DNA of 64,000 nucleotides from Bacteroidota bacterium (lineage in GTDB: Bacteria; Bacteroidota; Ignavibacteria; Ignavibacteriales; Melioribacteraceae). The DNA lies in NCBI GenBank assembly GCA_018818065.1, contig JAHISV010000003.1:1-64000 (forward strand). Reading direction: 5' to 3'. Within the stretch, counting starts at the first letter, position 1. Every line of letters begins with the position of its first letter. The notes under the pieces were generated by a model. The model was given only the letters and a program-made list of their open reading frames with translations. It did not search any database and had not been told where the DNA came from. Made by a program: the position numbers and the translations under genes. This document shows positions 1 to 8,420 of the stretch, piece by piece.

Positions 1-1131
1 GCAACGGTTGATACAAACATTTTGATAATCCAAAATACGCAGAACAAAAATCAATTAACAGGCACTACTATAACTGATATTGATGAATTGAATAATGTGA
101 CCAATCATAGTTTAGAACCAATGCCTTATGTAAATGAGGAAACTTGGGCAATATCAGATTGCTCTAAACAAGCTATAAATAATGCTATTAGTCTTAAAGG
201 AAGTAAACTGAAAGAATGGAAAATAAATATTTATCGAGGCGTCCTAACCGGGTACAATGAAGCTTTCATTATTGATGAAGAGAAACGAAATGAGTTAATT
301 AAGACCGATGCAAGCAGTAAAAAAATAATTAGACCCGTTTTAAGAGGGCGAGAAATTGAAAAGTATTATACAAAATGGGATGGCGGATACTTAATAAATA
401 CTCATAATGGAGTAGGGAATCAATCAATCGAACCGATAAAAATTAAAGACTTTCCTGCAATTAAAAAGCATCTTGATTTCTATAAAGAAAAAATTACGGC
501 ACGACAAGATCAGGGTATTACTCCTTATAATTTGAGAAACTGTGCCTACTTAAAAGAATTTTCAAAAGAGAAAATTATATGGAAAAGAATTGGTTCTCAA
601 TTACGTTTTTCATATTCAACTGATGAAATTTATTGCTTAGACAGTACATGTATTGCAACTGGGGAGAAAATAAAATATTTGACTTGCCTACTCAATTCTA
701 AACTATGCAATTATCAACTGTTTGAAAATGCACCAAAAACCGGAATGGGTGATTTAATTATCAGCGTTCAGGCATTAGAACCTTTACTTGTGTATTATCC
801 GAATGAAAGAGAAGAATCTATTTTTAATCAATTACTTGATTTTATTCTCTTTCAGAAAAAAAACGATGAAGATTATTTCGAAGTTGAAAATATAATCAAT
901 GGCTGTGTTTACGAACTCTACTTTGATGAAGAAATGAAAAAGGCAGGAGTAGACATTTTGGCATTAGTGGAGAATGATTTGGAGGCAGTTAAAAAACTAA
1001 GCCCTGAGAAAGCCATCACTAAACTCTTTGAAAAATGGCGAGAACCCAAGAATGAAGTCCGTAACCGTCTACTGTTAATGTCAACCCGTTGCCCCGATAC
1101 CATCGGTGTGATAGAAGAAAGTGTTGGTTAA
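1..1131 (+). CDS. DNA adenine methylase / type IIG restriction enzyme, C-terminal part (5' truncated by window)
   Basis: The frame is open from base 1, so the N-terminal catalytic part lies upstream and the first in-frame TTG at 22 is not a real start. The visible 376 residues resemble the TaqI-like C-terminal specificity region of Eco57I-type methylase/endonucleases: a block around residues 185-270 (IIWKRIGSQLRFSY, CLDSTCIATG, YLTCLLNSKLCNYQL) matches the target-recognition fold of that family. No methylase motifs (NPPY) are inside the window, so restriction activity cannot be judged. It ends directly against the ATG of the next gene (0 bp), suggesting one operon and a shared role in DNA modification or defence. 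Family assignment is by recognition, without search. Confidence 0.7.
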   Translation, partial: ATVDTNILIIQNTQNKNQLTGTTITDIDELNNVTNHSLEPMPYVNEETWAISDCSKQAINNAISLKGSKLKEWKINIYRGVLTGYNEAFIIDEEKRNELIKTDASSKKIIRPVLRGREIEKYYTKWDGGYLINTHNGVGNQSIEPIKIKDFPAIKKHLDFYKEKITARQDQGITPYNLRNCAYLKEFSKEKIIWKRIGSQLRFSYSTDEIYCLDSTCIATGEKIKYLTCLLNSKLCNYQLFENAPKTGMGDLIISVQALEPLLVYYPNEREESIFNQLLDFILFQKKNDEDYFEVENIINGCVYELYFDEEMKKAGVDILALVENDLEAVKKLSPEKAITKLFEKWREPKNEVRNRLLLMSTRCPDTIGVIEESVG

Positions 1132-2802
1132 ATGAAAGGTATTGAGAAAATAACCATACAAAATTTTAAGGCATTCGGTCCTAAAAAAACTTTCAACTTG
1201 AAAGGGAAGCATTTTTTGGCATATGGTTCAAATGGCAGTGGAAAATCGTCTTTGTATTTTGCCCTTTACACTATTTTGCAATGCGATACAAAAACTACTA
1301 CAAAAATTGAAAGATATTTTAATCGAGATGAAGATGAAAATCTTTTGAATGCTCACGAAGCATGGAATAAAGGCTCGTTTATCAAACTGGTTTTAACTGA
1401 CAATAAAAAAAAGATATACACTCTTAACAAAAAAGGACTTTCTCCTTCAGACACAAACAAAAGAAAAGTCTTAAGTGAAATGAATTTAGCCAGTGAGTTC
1501 ATAAGTCATAGGCTACTTATCAATTTTTATAACTTCCGTAACTCAAAAGAAATTGACCTTTATTCCATTTTTGAGAGAGATATTTTTCCATTCGTTCAAA
1601 TAGAAACCGGCGGGAAAAATCTTTTTGAAGAAATTATCAAACAAGTTAAAGTAAAAGGCGAAAGGGGACTAAAGAGTAAAAGGCAATTGGATGCTTGGGT
1701 ATCTGAAATCGCAGCTCTTAATAGCGAACTTGAAAAGCTTATCAATTATATTGATAGAAATGCGACAGATTTTCTGCATAAACATTTCCAATTCAAGAAT
1801 TTGAAGATTGTTATTAAGGTCAAAAAGGGATTTGACATAAGAACAGTTGGAACAACCAAGTCATATTATGAATTGCTTCCTCCATTTATTAAGCTTTCAA
1901 TCCAGCAGCTGAAACCTCCTGCTAATCCAAAAGATATTGATCGGCCACAATCATTCCTAAATGAAGCGAAACTAACAGCTATTGCTTTGGCAATTAGGTT
2001 CACAATTTTGGAAAAACGACCAAAGAAACCTGAAATTAAAATTCTTGCTTTAGACGATTTGCTCATTAGTTTGGATATGAGTAACCGAATGGATGTTTTG
2101 AAAATGATTTTTAAACTTTATGAGCAAGACTATCAACTTTTCTTCTTTACTCACGATCGTGGTTTTTATAATGAAATAAAGCGATGGACAATGGGCAAGG
2201 ATACCGCTTGGAATTATGTTGTTTTCAAAGACCCGATTGACAATAAAATTCAAACACAAAACGATAAAGATGATATTCAAAAAGCGAAGCAATTTTTGAA
2301 AAACAATGATTTTGATTCATGTGCCTTGGCTTTGCGCAAAACAGTTGAAGGCTCTATCAAAGAATTTCTAATTAAACAAAAGCTTTTCCAAGATGGAAAG
2401 TTTATTGAATTAAGTAGACAAATTAACTCAGCCCGGAATATAATTCTAAATAAAACTCATCAAGATTTTAAGAAGATTATTGACTCATTTGAATTGCCAC
2501 ACGACATACTTAAAAAATTTCCAACGCCAAATAACGATGACATAAATGAATTAACAGGTGTAACCACAGAGCAAAAGGACAAATTGAAAGACATCAGAAA
2601 ATCTTTATCAAAAATTATTATTAAACATCACAAAGACCATTTAAAGACTGTGCAAATTTTGGATGATGCTGGGCATTTTATTGAAAGAGCCTTGAATCTT
2701 GGAGCACATAATACTACTGCAACGATTTATAGGGAAGAATTAGAAGACGCATTAATAATAGTTGAAGGATTGAGAAAAGATTTGAAAGAAATAGAATTAT
2801 GA
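1132..2802 (+). CDS. SMC/RecF-like AAA ATPase, probably defence-associated
   Basis: A 556-residue ABC-type ATPase of the SMC/RecN class. It opens with ITIQNFKAFG and a Walker A GSNGSGKSS at residues 32-40. A Walker B region (ILALDDLLISLD, about 304-315) and an H-loop-like FFTHDRGF (about 335-343) follow. There is only a short helical insert, not a long SMC coil. The last 180 residues are helical and resemble no catalytic domain I recognise. It starts immediately after the methylase/specificity gene, so the pair is probably co-transcribed. Overcoming-lysogenization or restriction-linked ATPases with this layout often accompany R-M genes, but the exact system cannot be named here. The ATPase identity is firm; the biological role is inferred. 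Confidence 0.75.
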   Translation: MKGIEKITIQNFKAFGPKKTFNLKGKHFLAYGSNGSGKSSLYFALYTILQCDTKTTTKIERYFNRDEDENLLNAHEAWNKGSFIKLVLTDNKKKIYTLNKKGLSPSDTNKRKVLSEMNLASEFISHRLLINFYNFRNSKEIDLYSIFERDIFPFVQIETGGKNLFEEIIKQVKVKGERGLKSKRQLDAWVSEIAALNSELEKLINYIDRNATDFLHKHFQFKNLKIVIKVKKGFDIRTVGTTKSYYELLPPFIKLSIQQLKPPANPKDIDRPQSFLNEAKLTAIALAIRFTILEKRPKKPEIKILALDDLLISLDMSNRMDVLKMIFKLYEQDYQLFFFTHDRGFYNEIKRWTMGKDTAWNYVVFKDPIDNKIQTQNDKDDIQKAKQFLKNNDFDSCALALRKTVEGSIKEFLIKQKLFQDGKFIELSRQINSARNIILNKTHQDFKKIIDSFELPHDILKKFPTPNNDDINELTGVTTEQKDKLKDIRKSLSKIIIKHHKDHLKTVQILDDAGHFIERALNLGAHNTTATIYREELEDALIIVEGLRKDLKEIEL

Positions 2803-2882
2803 TTCATTACACAGATTTAGCATATTTGAAAACTGCGCAAGCCCGTTATAAAGTTGTGCTAATATTCAAGCAGCATCAATAG
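2799..2882 (+). CDS. 27-residue coupled ORF, possibly a gene remnant
   Basis: An ATG overlaps the stop of the ATPase gene in an ATGA arrangement and opens a 27-codon frame (MIHYTDLAYLK...) ending in TAG. The tight coupling suggests that a third operon gene once followed and is now truncated; a tiny functional peptide is less likely. I recognise no family. Confidence 0.25.
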   Translation: MIHYTDLAYLKTAQARYKVVLIFKQHQ

Positions 2883-2954
2883 ATTGAAAATTTCATTGAT
2901 CGAAATGAAAAATACTTACCTCAATTTTAATTTATTCCCAGGAGTAATTATTGC

Positions 2955-3503
2955 ATGAATGGACCAAAAATGATTTTCAATCAAGACAAGTACAACAAAG
3001 CCTGGAAGTTTGCAGCGATTGCTCACCAGAAAGTTAATCAAACAGTTCCGGGAACGGATTTACCATATATTCTCCACGTCGGAAGTGTTGCTATGGAAGT
3101 TATCGCGGCACTCTCAATTGAACAACTTGATAATCCAGATTTAGCAGTACAGTGCGCTTTGCTACATGACGTTATAGAGGACACAGAAGCCACCTACGAT
3201 GATGTATTAGACAGCTTTGGTAAAGATGTTGCGGATGGTGTTAATGCCCTTAGTAAGGACGATAAATTGCCTGACAAACCTGCCAGGATGAAAGATAGCC
3301 TCAAACGTATAAAAGAACAGCCCAAAGAAGTCTGGATGGTTAAGATGGCTGATAGAATTACTAACCTGCAACCACCTCCAGCACATTGGAATGAGGATAA
3401 GATTAACAATTACCGTGAAGAAGCCCGTCTAATTTACGATGAGTTGAAAGAGGGGAGTGAGTGTTTGGCGGAAAGATTATTTCAAAAAATCAACAAATAT
3501 TGA
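2955..3503 (+). CDS. Stand-alone HD hydrolase of the RelA/SpoT (small alarmone hydrolase) type
   Basis: 182 residues forming a single HD domain like the hydrolase half of RelA/SpoT and Mesh1. Metal ligands are visible as H41 (YILHVGSVA), H71-D72 with E75-D76 (LLHDVIED), and a later D in KMADRITNL near residue 132, which corresponds to the KLADR motif of SpoT. It would hydrolyse (p)ppGpp or a related 3'-modified nucleotide in the cytoplasm; the substrate is inferred from the family. A GGAG at 2941-2944 precedes the ATG by about 10 bases. Such lone hydrolases can act as antitoxins to toxic small alarmone synthetases, but no synthetase gene is in the window. A decayed copy of its C-terminal half lies at 10073-10339. 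Confidence 0.8.
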   Translation: MNGPKMIFNQDKYNKAWKFAAIAHQKVNQTVPGTDLPYILHVGSVAMEVIAALSIEQLDNPDLAVQCALLHDVIEDTEATYDDVLDSFGKDVADGVNALSKDDKLPDKPARMKDSLKRIKEQPKEVWMVKMADRITNLQPPPAHWNEDKINNYREEARLIYDELKEGSECLAERLFQKINKY

Positions 3504-3854
3504 ACTTTGCGTACTTGTTCTTTGTCAAATTCTACAAATAAATTTACATTAAATTCATAATTTCTTATATTATAAGAGCTTAGGGATAAGTTCTTTCCTA
3601 AAGATATAATATGAATTTATTCGACTTTTGCCATCATTGTTTTCATGTTGCTTTAACTTGTATACAATTTTTCAAAAATATTATAACCGAAATATTTCCT
3701 TTGAACTCAGAATTAAGATTAAAAGTTTATTTAAAACTGCTTCAATTTGATTTTAGGAAACTCGAATAATGATTGAAATGGATGTAGCTCAAAACTCACT
3801 CTATATCTTAAGCAAATACTGAAAATGAATTTTCAGAAAAATTGAGGAATTGTA
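3504..3854 (+). other. 351-bp intergenic gap
   Basis: Strongly AT-rich with no recognisable gene. It contains a 52-codon ORF at 3611-3769 (MNLFDFCHHCFH...) that has no ribosome binding site and no recognisable family, so I do not call it. A hairpin-capable inverted repeat (CTGAAAA, TGAA loop, TTTTCAG) lies at 3819-3836, just upstream of the helicase start, and could be an operator; this is inference only. GAGG at 3844-3847 is the likely ribosome binding site of the next gene. Confidence 0.5.
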
Positions 3855-5897
3855 GTGAAAATTACAAAGGTCGAATATAATAATGAAACAGAATATCTAA
3901 ATTTAGTGATGAAAATTATCACAGACGAGTTGATGAAACTAAATGTAAATTTAGGCGAGAAAGCAGAATATATAAATGAATATAAGAGCTATATGTGGGA
4001 TAGTAAAGGAGATATGGATAATATTGAGATAGCTTCAAATATTCAGAGCTTAGATAACCAAGTTGCCACTGCAAATACCTTTGTAAAAAAAAGGCAACAG
4101 ATGATAAAATCAAAAGAATCACCTTACTTTGGTAGAATTGATTTTATCAGGAAGAATGAAGAAGAAAAAAAAATTTATATTGGTATTTCTTCTGTTGTCT
4201 CAGATTATTCATACTTCGTTTATGATTGGAGAGCACCAATATCAAGTATGTTCTATGATTACGGAATAGGTATTGCTGAATATGTGGTTCCGAATGGGAC
4301 AAAAATTATCGGAGAAATTACACTCAGACGTCAATACAGAATAGAGGAAGGTAAATTACTCCGTTGTTTTGATAGTGATTTGAACATTGTCGACGAATTT
4401 CTGCAAGATGCCCTCGATATAACAGTTTCTAATAAATTGAAAAATATTGTTACAACGATTCAGAGTGAGCAGAATCAAGTTATACGTAATATTCAGGATA
4501 AAATCATGGTCGTTCAGGGAGTAGCGGGAAGTGGAAAAACAACTGTTGCTTTGCACCGAATAGCCTATTTACTTTATAAAAACCGAGATTTATCATCCAA
4601 CAGCGTCTTAATCTTTTCACCTAATCGGGTATTCGCAGAATATATATCAGATGTTCTTCCAGACTTGGGAGAAGAAAATGCGTTACAGACTACATTTAGT
4701 GAATTTGTTAAATCTCAATTGAAATTTGAGGTTGAGTCATTTTCAAACTTTATTATGCGATATCAAGAAACTGATATTGGTTCATCTGAGTTCAAGTTAG
4801 TTAGTTTTAAATTTTCAAGTCATTTTAAGGACTTGATTGATGAGTATGTTAATGAGATCAAGAACAATTTATATTTTGTTAATGATCTTACTGTAGGAAA
4901 CAAAACTTTTACTTCTCAAAAATTAACAGAATTAGTTAAGTCACGGTTTTTCAGGCATCCGATCAAAGAAAGTATTGAATATTTGGCTGAGTATTTATGT
5001 GATTTGGCGATCTTGAGAGGTAAAAGAAAAGTAAGGCAAATTACTAAGCAACTAAATGAAATCATAAATCAACCATTAGATTTACGTAAATTGTATAAAA
5101 ATTTGGTTAATTCGGCAAGTTTTTTTGAAAATTGCGGAGTTGACCAAAATACGAGTAAAGGCAGACGTGGTCATGGACAATTATCATATGAGGATGGCTT
5201 AGGTATGCTATATTTGCAATCCAAATTATCGAGCTTAAAGAGAGATAGGACAATTGAGCATATTATTATTGATGAAGCTCAGGATTACAGTCCAGTACAA
5301 TTTGAATTGTTAAGACGGATATTCTCAGCCGCATCCTTCACAATTTTAGGGGACAAACATCAGACAATAAATCCTTTCCATAATTATAACTCACTAAATC
5401 AAATTGGAGATGCGTTTCACAAAGGAATTAAATATATCGAATTAAATAAGACATACCGATCAACTGCGCCAATTGTTAAATATTCAAATAACATTCTTGG
5501 TCTAAAGAATGTGATGGCCATAAGATCGAAATCGAGTGATAAGGTGGTAGAAAAATTAGTGTCAGAACACCAGATAGTCCAGGAGCTTATACAGGATTTA
5601 CAGGAAATGAAACGAGAAGAATTAAAAAATTTGGCGATAATTACAAAGACAGTCCAATATGCCAAGAAAGTATATGAAAAAATCTCGGATTCAATTGATG
5701 CTAATCTTATTATATCACCGATAGATAACTATTCAAAGAATATTGTTGTTCTACCAGTTCATCTTGCAAAAGGATTGGAGTTTGATGGTGTGATCGTATG
5801 TACTGATGGGAAAGAAAGATTTACAGAAAAAGATAAATCAGTTTTTTATGTTGCTTGTACTCGAGCATTGCACAGATTAGTAATCTATAATAAATAG
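3855..5897 (+). CDS. HelD-type superfamily 1 helicase/ATPase
   Basis: 680 residues with the HelD architecture. A helical N-terminal arm carries the family block YDWRAPISSMFYDYG near residue 125 and IVTTIQSEQNQVIR near 200. Walker A GVAGSGKTT follows at about 221-229, IIIDEAQDYSP (motif II) near 468, NKTYRSTAPI near 530, HLAKGLEFDGVI near 634 and YVACTRALHRL near the end. Canonical HelD/HelR proteins bind RNA polymerase and release it from stalled or inhibited complexes; here that role is inferred from family. The start is GTG, with GAGG 7 bases upstream. Placement inside an accessory island suggests a mobile or defence-linked copy, not the housekeeping one. It is not part of an operon with its right neighbour, which has its own promoter. 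Confidence 0.82.
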   Translation: MKITKVEYNNETEYLNLVMKIITDELMKLNVNLGEKAEYINEYKSYMWDSKGDMDNIEIASNIQSLDNQVATANTFVKKRQQMIKSKESPYFGRIDFIRKNEEEKKIYIGISSVVSDYSYFVYDWRAPISSMFYDYGIGIAEYVVPNGTKIIGEITLRRQYRIEEGKLLRCFDSDLNIVDEFLQDALDITVSNKLKNIVTTIQSEQNQVIRNIQDKIMVVQGVAGSGKTTVALHRIAYLLYKNRDLSSNSVLIFSPNRVFAEYISDVLPDLGEENALQTTFSEFVKSQLKFEVESFSNFIMRYQETDIGSSEFKLVSFKFSSHFKDLIDEYVNEIKNNLYFVNDLTVGNKTFTSQKLTELVKSRFFRHPIKESIEYLAEYLCDLAILRGKRKVRQITKQLNEIINQPLDLRKLYKNLVNSASFFENCGVDQNTSKGRRGHGQLSYEDGLGMLYLQSKLSSLKRDRTIEHIIIDEAQDYSPVQFELLRRIFSAASFTILGDKHQTINPFHNYNSLNQIGDAFHKGIKYIELNKTYRSTAPIVKYSNNILGLKNVMAIRSKSSDKVVEKLVSEHQIVQELIQDLQEMKREELKNLAIITKTVQYAKKVYEKISDSIDANLIISPIDNYSKNIVVLPVHLAKGLEFDGVIVCTDGKERFTEKDKSVFYVACTRALHRLVIYNK

Positions 5898-5947
5898 TGA
5901 AAATTTATAAAAAAATATAATTTTAAAAAAATGTCGCAAATTTTTTA

Positions 5948-5976
5948 TTTACACGTTAAAGTTAATTTAGTATATT
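5948..5976 (+). promoter_or_regulatory. Candidate sigma-70-like promoter of the peptide cluster
   Basis: TTTACA at 5948-5953 and TATATT at 5971-5976 are separated by exactly 17 bases. Initiation near 5983 would leave a leader of about 60 bases before the precursor ATG at 6044, with GGAG at 6035-6038. This is a by-eye consensus match in an AT-rich region, so chance is possible. Confidence 0.5.
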
Positions 5977-6043
5977 CTTGTAATAAATAAATACTTGTCC
6001 TTTTGAAGTCGAACATCATTTATAATAGGTAATTGGAGATTTC

Positions 6044-6199
6044 ATGAAAAACAATGCATCGAAAGACAAAAAAAATGAAAGAGTTGAAAAACTTAAGGCT
6101 AACGTTATTTCGAAAGATGGGAAAAAGAAAGTGAAATTTACAACCAAGGGTAAGTTCGAAAATGGGTATGATGGCTGTGGAACTCACGGCCACCAATAG
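6044..6199 (+). CDS. Candidate RiPP precursor peptide (51 aa)
   Basis: ATG at 6044, with GGAG just upstream, opens a 51-codon frame ending in TAG. The first 40 residues are a very basic, hydrophilic leader-like segment (MKNNASKDKKNERVEKLK...). The C-terminus, GYDGCGTHGHQ, is Gly-rich and holds the only Cys plus two His, a typical shape for a modified core. The radical SAM/SPASM gene starts 50 bases downstream, and a C39-like peptidase closes the cluster. These are hallmarks of a ribosomally made, post-translationally modified peptide. The core boundary, the modification and the activity are unknown. I do not recognise the peptide as a member of a named RiPP class. Confidence 0.7.
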   Translation: MKNNASKDKKNERVEKLKANVISKDGKKKVKFTTKGKFENGYDGCGTHGHQ

Positions 6200-6248
6200 T
6201 TAATATTCTCATTATTCAAAAAGATTCCAAACAAAAAACCAGTTTCTT

Positions 6249-7583
6249 ATGATAAGATCACCTTGGATGAACAGCTCGTTTAAAAAGAAGAATGACTTAA
6301 AAAAACTGAAGAGAACAGTCAATGGAAAAGAGTATGTGATTCTTCTTAATTCTGAAATTGGGTCATGGGCTGTATTCTCCTCCGAAGACATAGAACGATA
6401 TGAGAATTCCGAATTATGTGACGAGGAAATGGAGCTCCTATATTTAAGAGGATTAGCATTAAGTGAAAGTGGTGAGATTGTGGAAATGGATTTTCCGAAG
6501 CCCGCTGAATACCCAAGTGTAATAATACTAAACATCACTACTGCCTGTAATTTGAAATGTGAATATTGTTTCGCGGATTGTTCCCCCACCGCTGGAGAAT
6601 CAATGGAATATGAAGTCATGGAGAAAACAATTCAGCAGGTCTTCTCTTTACCTACATCGCACGTTACGTTTGAATTTCAAGGTGGTGAACCATTATGCAA
6701 CATCCAAGGGATAAGAAATTTCTTAGAAATTGCTGAAGCTCAAAAAACCAAATGCAACAAAACAGTGCAGTATAGAACCGTTACAAATTGTACTATGATT
6801 TCTGATGAGTTCGCACAAATTGCAAAAGATTTTAAGATGAAGATAACCATAAGTTTAGATGGTCCAGAACAATTGAATGATAAAGCTCGTGTTGATGCTG
6901 AAGGCAATGGTACATTTAACAGAGTAATTGATGGTATTAGTAAATTGCGTAATAATGAAATTTGTATTGATGGAGCTGTTTGTACGATTGGTCAACACAA
7001 TTATAATAATGCTGAAGACATAGTTGAATTATTCAATGAGTTAAATATTGATTTCAAACCAAGACCAGTTAATATCCTTGGACGTGAAAAAGAGACTAAT
7101 TTCACAACTAAAAAAGGACAATGGGCTAAAACATTCATTAAAATGCATAATCTGAGCGATTCAGCTAAGGTAGAAAACTTTATAATTCATATTTTTGAAG
7201 AAAACGTTTATACACCAGTAAGAGACTATGTTTGTTTGAGATATCCATGTGGCGCTGCAAGGGAAATTATTTCTATAAATCCCAATGGTGACGTACTTCC
7301 TTGTGATGGTTTTAAAGCTGAAGGTAAATTTGTTTTGGGAAATGTAAAGGATGATACTATAGCAGAAATGCTCAATCAAGAGTGGGTTTTGAACTTGAAG
7401 AACCGTACGTTTAAGGACATCAAAAAATGTAATTCTTGTATATATAAGGCAATGTGTTGCTCATGCTGCTATTCTGCTTTCGGGAAATTTGGAAGTATTT
7501 ATCGAGAAGATCCCCATTGCTATGATCGTCGTAAGATTTTTGAATTTTTAATTGATAAATGGATTTCGAATAATTGTGCATAA
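6249..7583 (+). CDS. Radical SAM/SPASM peptide maturase
   Basis: 444 residues. An N-terminal segment of about 85 residues (NGKEYVILLNSEIGSWAVF..., LLYLRGLALSESG) resembles a PqqD-like peptide-recognition domain. The radical SAM core follows, with cluster ligands C100, C104 and C107 (ACNLKCEYC) and the SAM-binding FQGGEPL near 146. A Cys-rich SPASM tail (about 327-425: PCGAAREIISINPNG, LPCDGF, CNSC, CCSCC, PHC) would bind two auxiliary 4Fe-4S clusters. Such enzymes install thioether, C-C or similar crosslinks on precursor peptides. The substrate is presumably the 51-residue peptide encoded just upstream. The enzyme class is sure; the chemistry is not. Confidence 0.9.
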   Translation: MIRSPWMNSSFKKKNDLKKLKRTVNGKEYVILLNSEIGSWAVFSSEDIERYENSELCDEEMELLYLRGLALSESGEIVEMDFPKPAEYPSVIILNITTACNLKCEYCFADCSPTAGESMEYEVMEKTIQQVFSLPTSHVTFEFQGGEPLCNIQGIRNFLEIAEAQKTKCNKTVQYRTVTNCTMISDEFAQIAKDFKMKITISLDGPEQLNDKARVDAEGNGTFNRVIDGISKLRNNEICIDGAVCTIGQHNYNNAEDIVELFNELNIDFKPRPVNILGREKETNFTTKKGQWAKTFIKMHNLSDSAKVENFIIHIFEENVYTPVRDYVCLRYPCGAAREIISINPNGDVLPCDGFKAEGKFVLGNVKDDTIAEMLNQEWVLNLKNRTFKDIKKCNSCIYKAMCCSCCYSAFGKFGSIYREDPHCYDRRKIFEFLIDKWISNNCA

Positions 7584-7604
7584 TAATGATGGAATTTTCA
7601 TCGA

Positions 7605-8420
7605 ATGCTGCAAACAAAAAAATCATTTACCAGTAAAAAGGAACAAGAAAAAAGAATCCAGCACATAAATGCAATGGAAGGTGCTGTTCCGCGTATTACT
7701 CAAATTACGGAAGATTCTATATATTCAGAGTTCTTTCCTGGGCATGATCTTACATATTATTGTGATGTGGAGATACTGAAAAGTTTTTTTATTTGGTCTT
7801 TAGAAAATCTTTGGAAAGAAGTCGATTACCGTATCCTTCCGGAAGAGTCATTTTTTAATTATTGCAAGCGCCGCTACATTGATCGAACGATTGAAGTTTT
7901 AGCTGAAATCTACGGTGATCAGACAATTGGTAAAATAAATAATATAGAAATTCCTAATGTTGGAATTATATCTGAAATTTTAGAAAAGCGGGATTGGAAA
8001 TTTGGGGAACCAGTTATAATTCATGGAGATTTACACTTAGCCAATATCATATTCAACAAAAATTTAAATACGTTCAAAGTAATTGATGTCGATGAAAATT
8101 ATTTTGGAGAGGCAGATTATGGAGACAAATATTATGACATCGCCAAGTTGTATTTTTCCATTGTAATGCCATTTAATTTAGTCAGAAATCATGAATTTAC
8201 TATTGAGCAGAATAAATCAACCACAGTTGTAAATGTTAACTATAATAAAACATTAGTCAATTCTTATCATGATATTCTAAAAATATCTAACCTCTCATTT
8301 ATTGATGTCATTTTAATCGCATCTTCACTTATGGTACAGAGATCGCAGTTACATAATTCCCCAGTAAAAGAATTCATGCTTCATTATGGATTATTAAATT
8401 TAGCAGATTGCTTAAAATGA
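7605..8420 (+). CDS. Aminoglycoside/choline-kinase-like phosphotransferase
   Basis: 271 residues with the APH/ChoK-fold catalytic signature: IIHGDLHLANIIF (H140, D142, N147) and the metal-binding VIDVDENYFGEADYGDKYYDIAKL near 160-180. The wording after the second Asp (GD.YYDIAKL) is typical of kinases found in sugar or polysaccharide loci more than of antibiotic-resistance enzymes. The N-terminal lobe is short and lacks an obvious Gly-rich loop. It follows the radical SAM gene by 21 bases and overlaps the next gene by ATGA, so it is part of the peptide cluster. It might phosphorylate the peptide or a sugar donor; this is inference. Tolerance or immunity is another option. Confidence 0.7.
   Translation: MLQTKKSFTSKKEQEKRIQHINAMEGAVPRITQITEDSIYSEFFPGHDLTYYCDVEILKSFFIWSLENLWKEVDYRILPEESFFNYCKRRYIDRTIEVLAEIYGDQTIGKINNIEIPNVGIISEILEKRDWKFGEPVIIHGDLHLANIIFNKNLNTFKVIDVDENYFGEADYGDKYYDIAKLYFSIVMPFNLVRNHEFTIEQNKSTTVVNVNYNKTLVNSYHDILKISNLSFIDVILIASSLMVQRSQLHNSPVKEFMLHYGLLNLADCLK

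Noticed and set aside
3611..3769. 52-codon ORF in the gap before the HelD-type gene
   Set aside because: No ribosome binding site, AT-driven composition and no recognisable family.
6212..6619. Antisense 135-residue ORF over the radical SAM gene
   Set aside because: Shadow of a strongly supported gene and its start.
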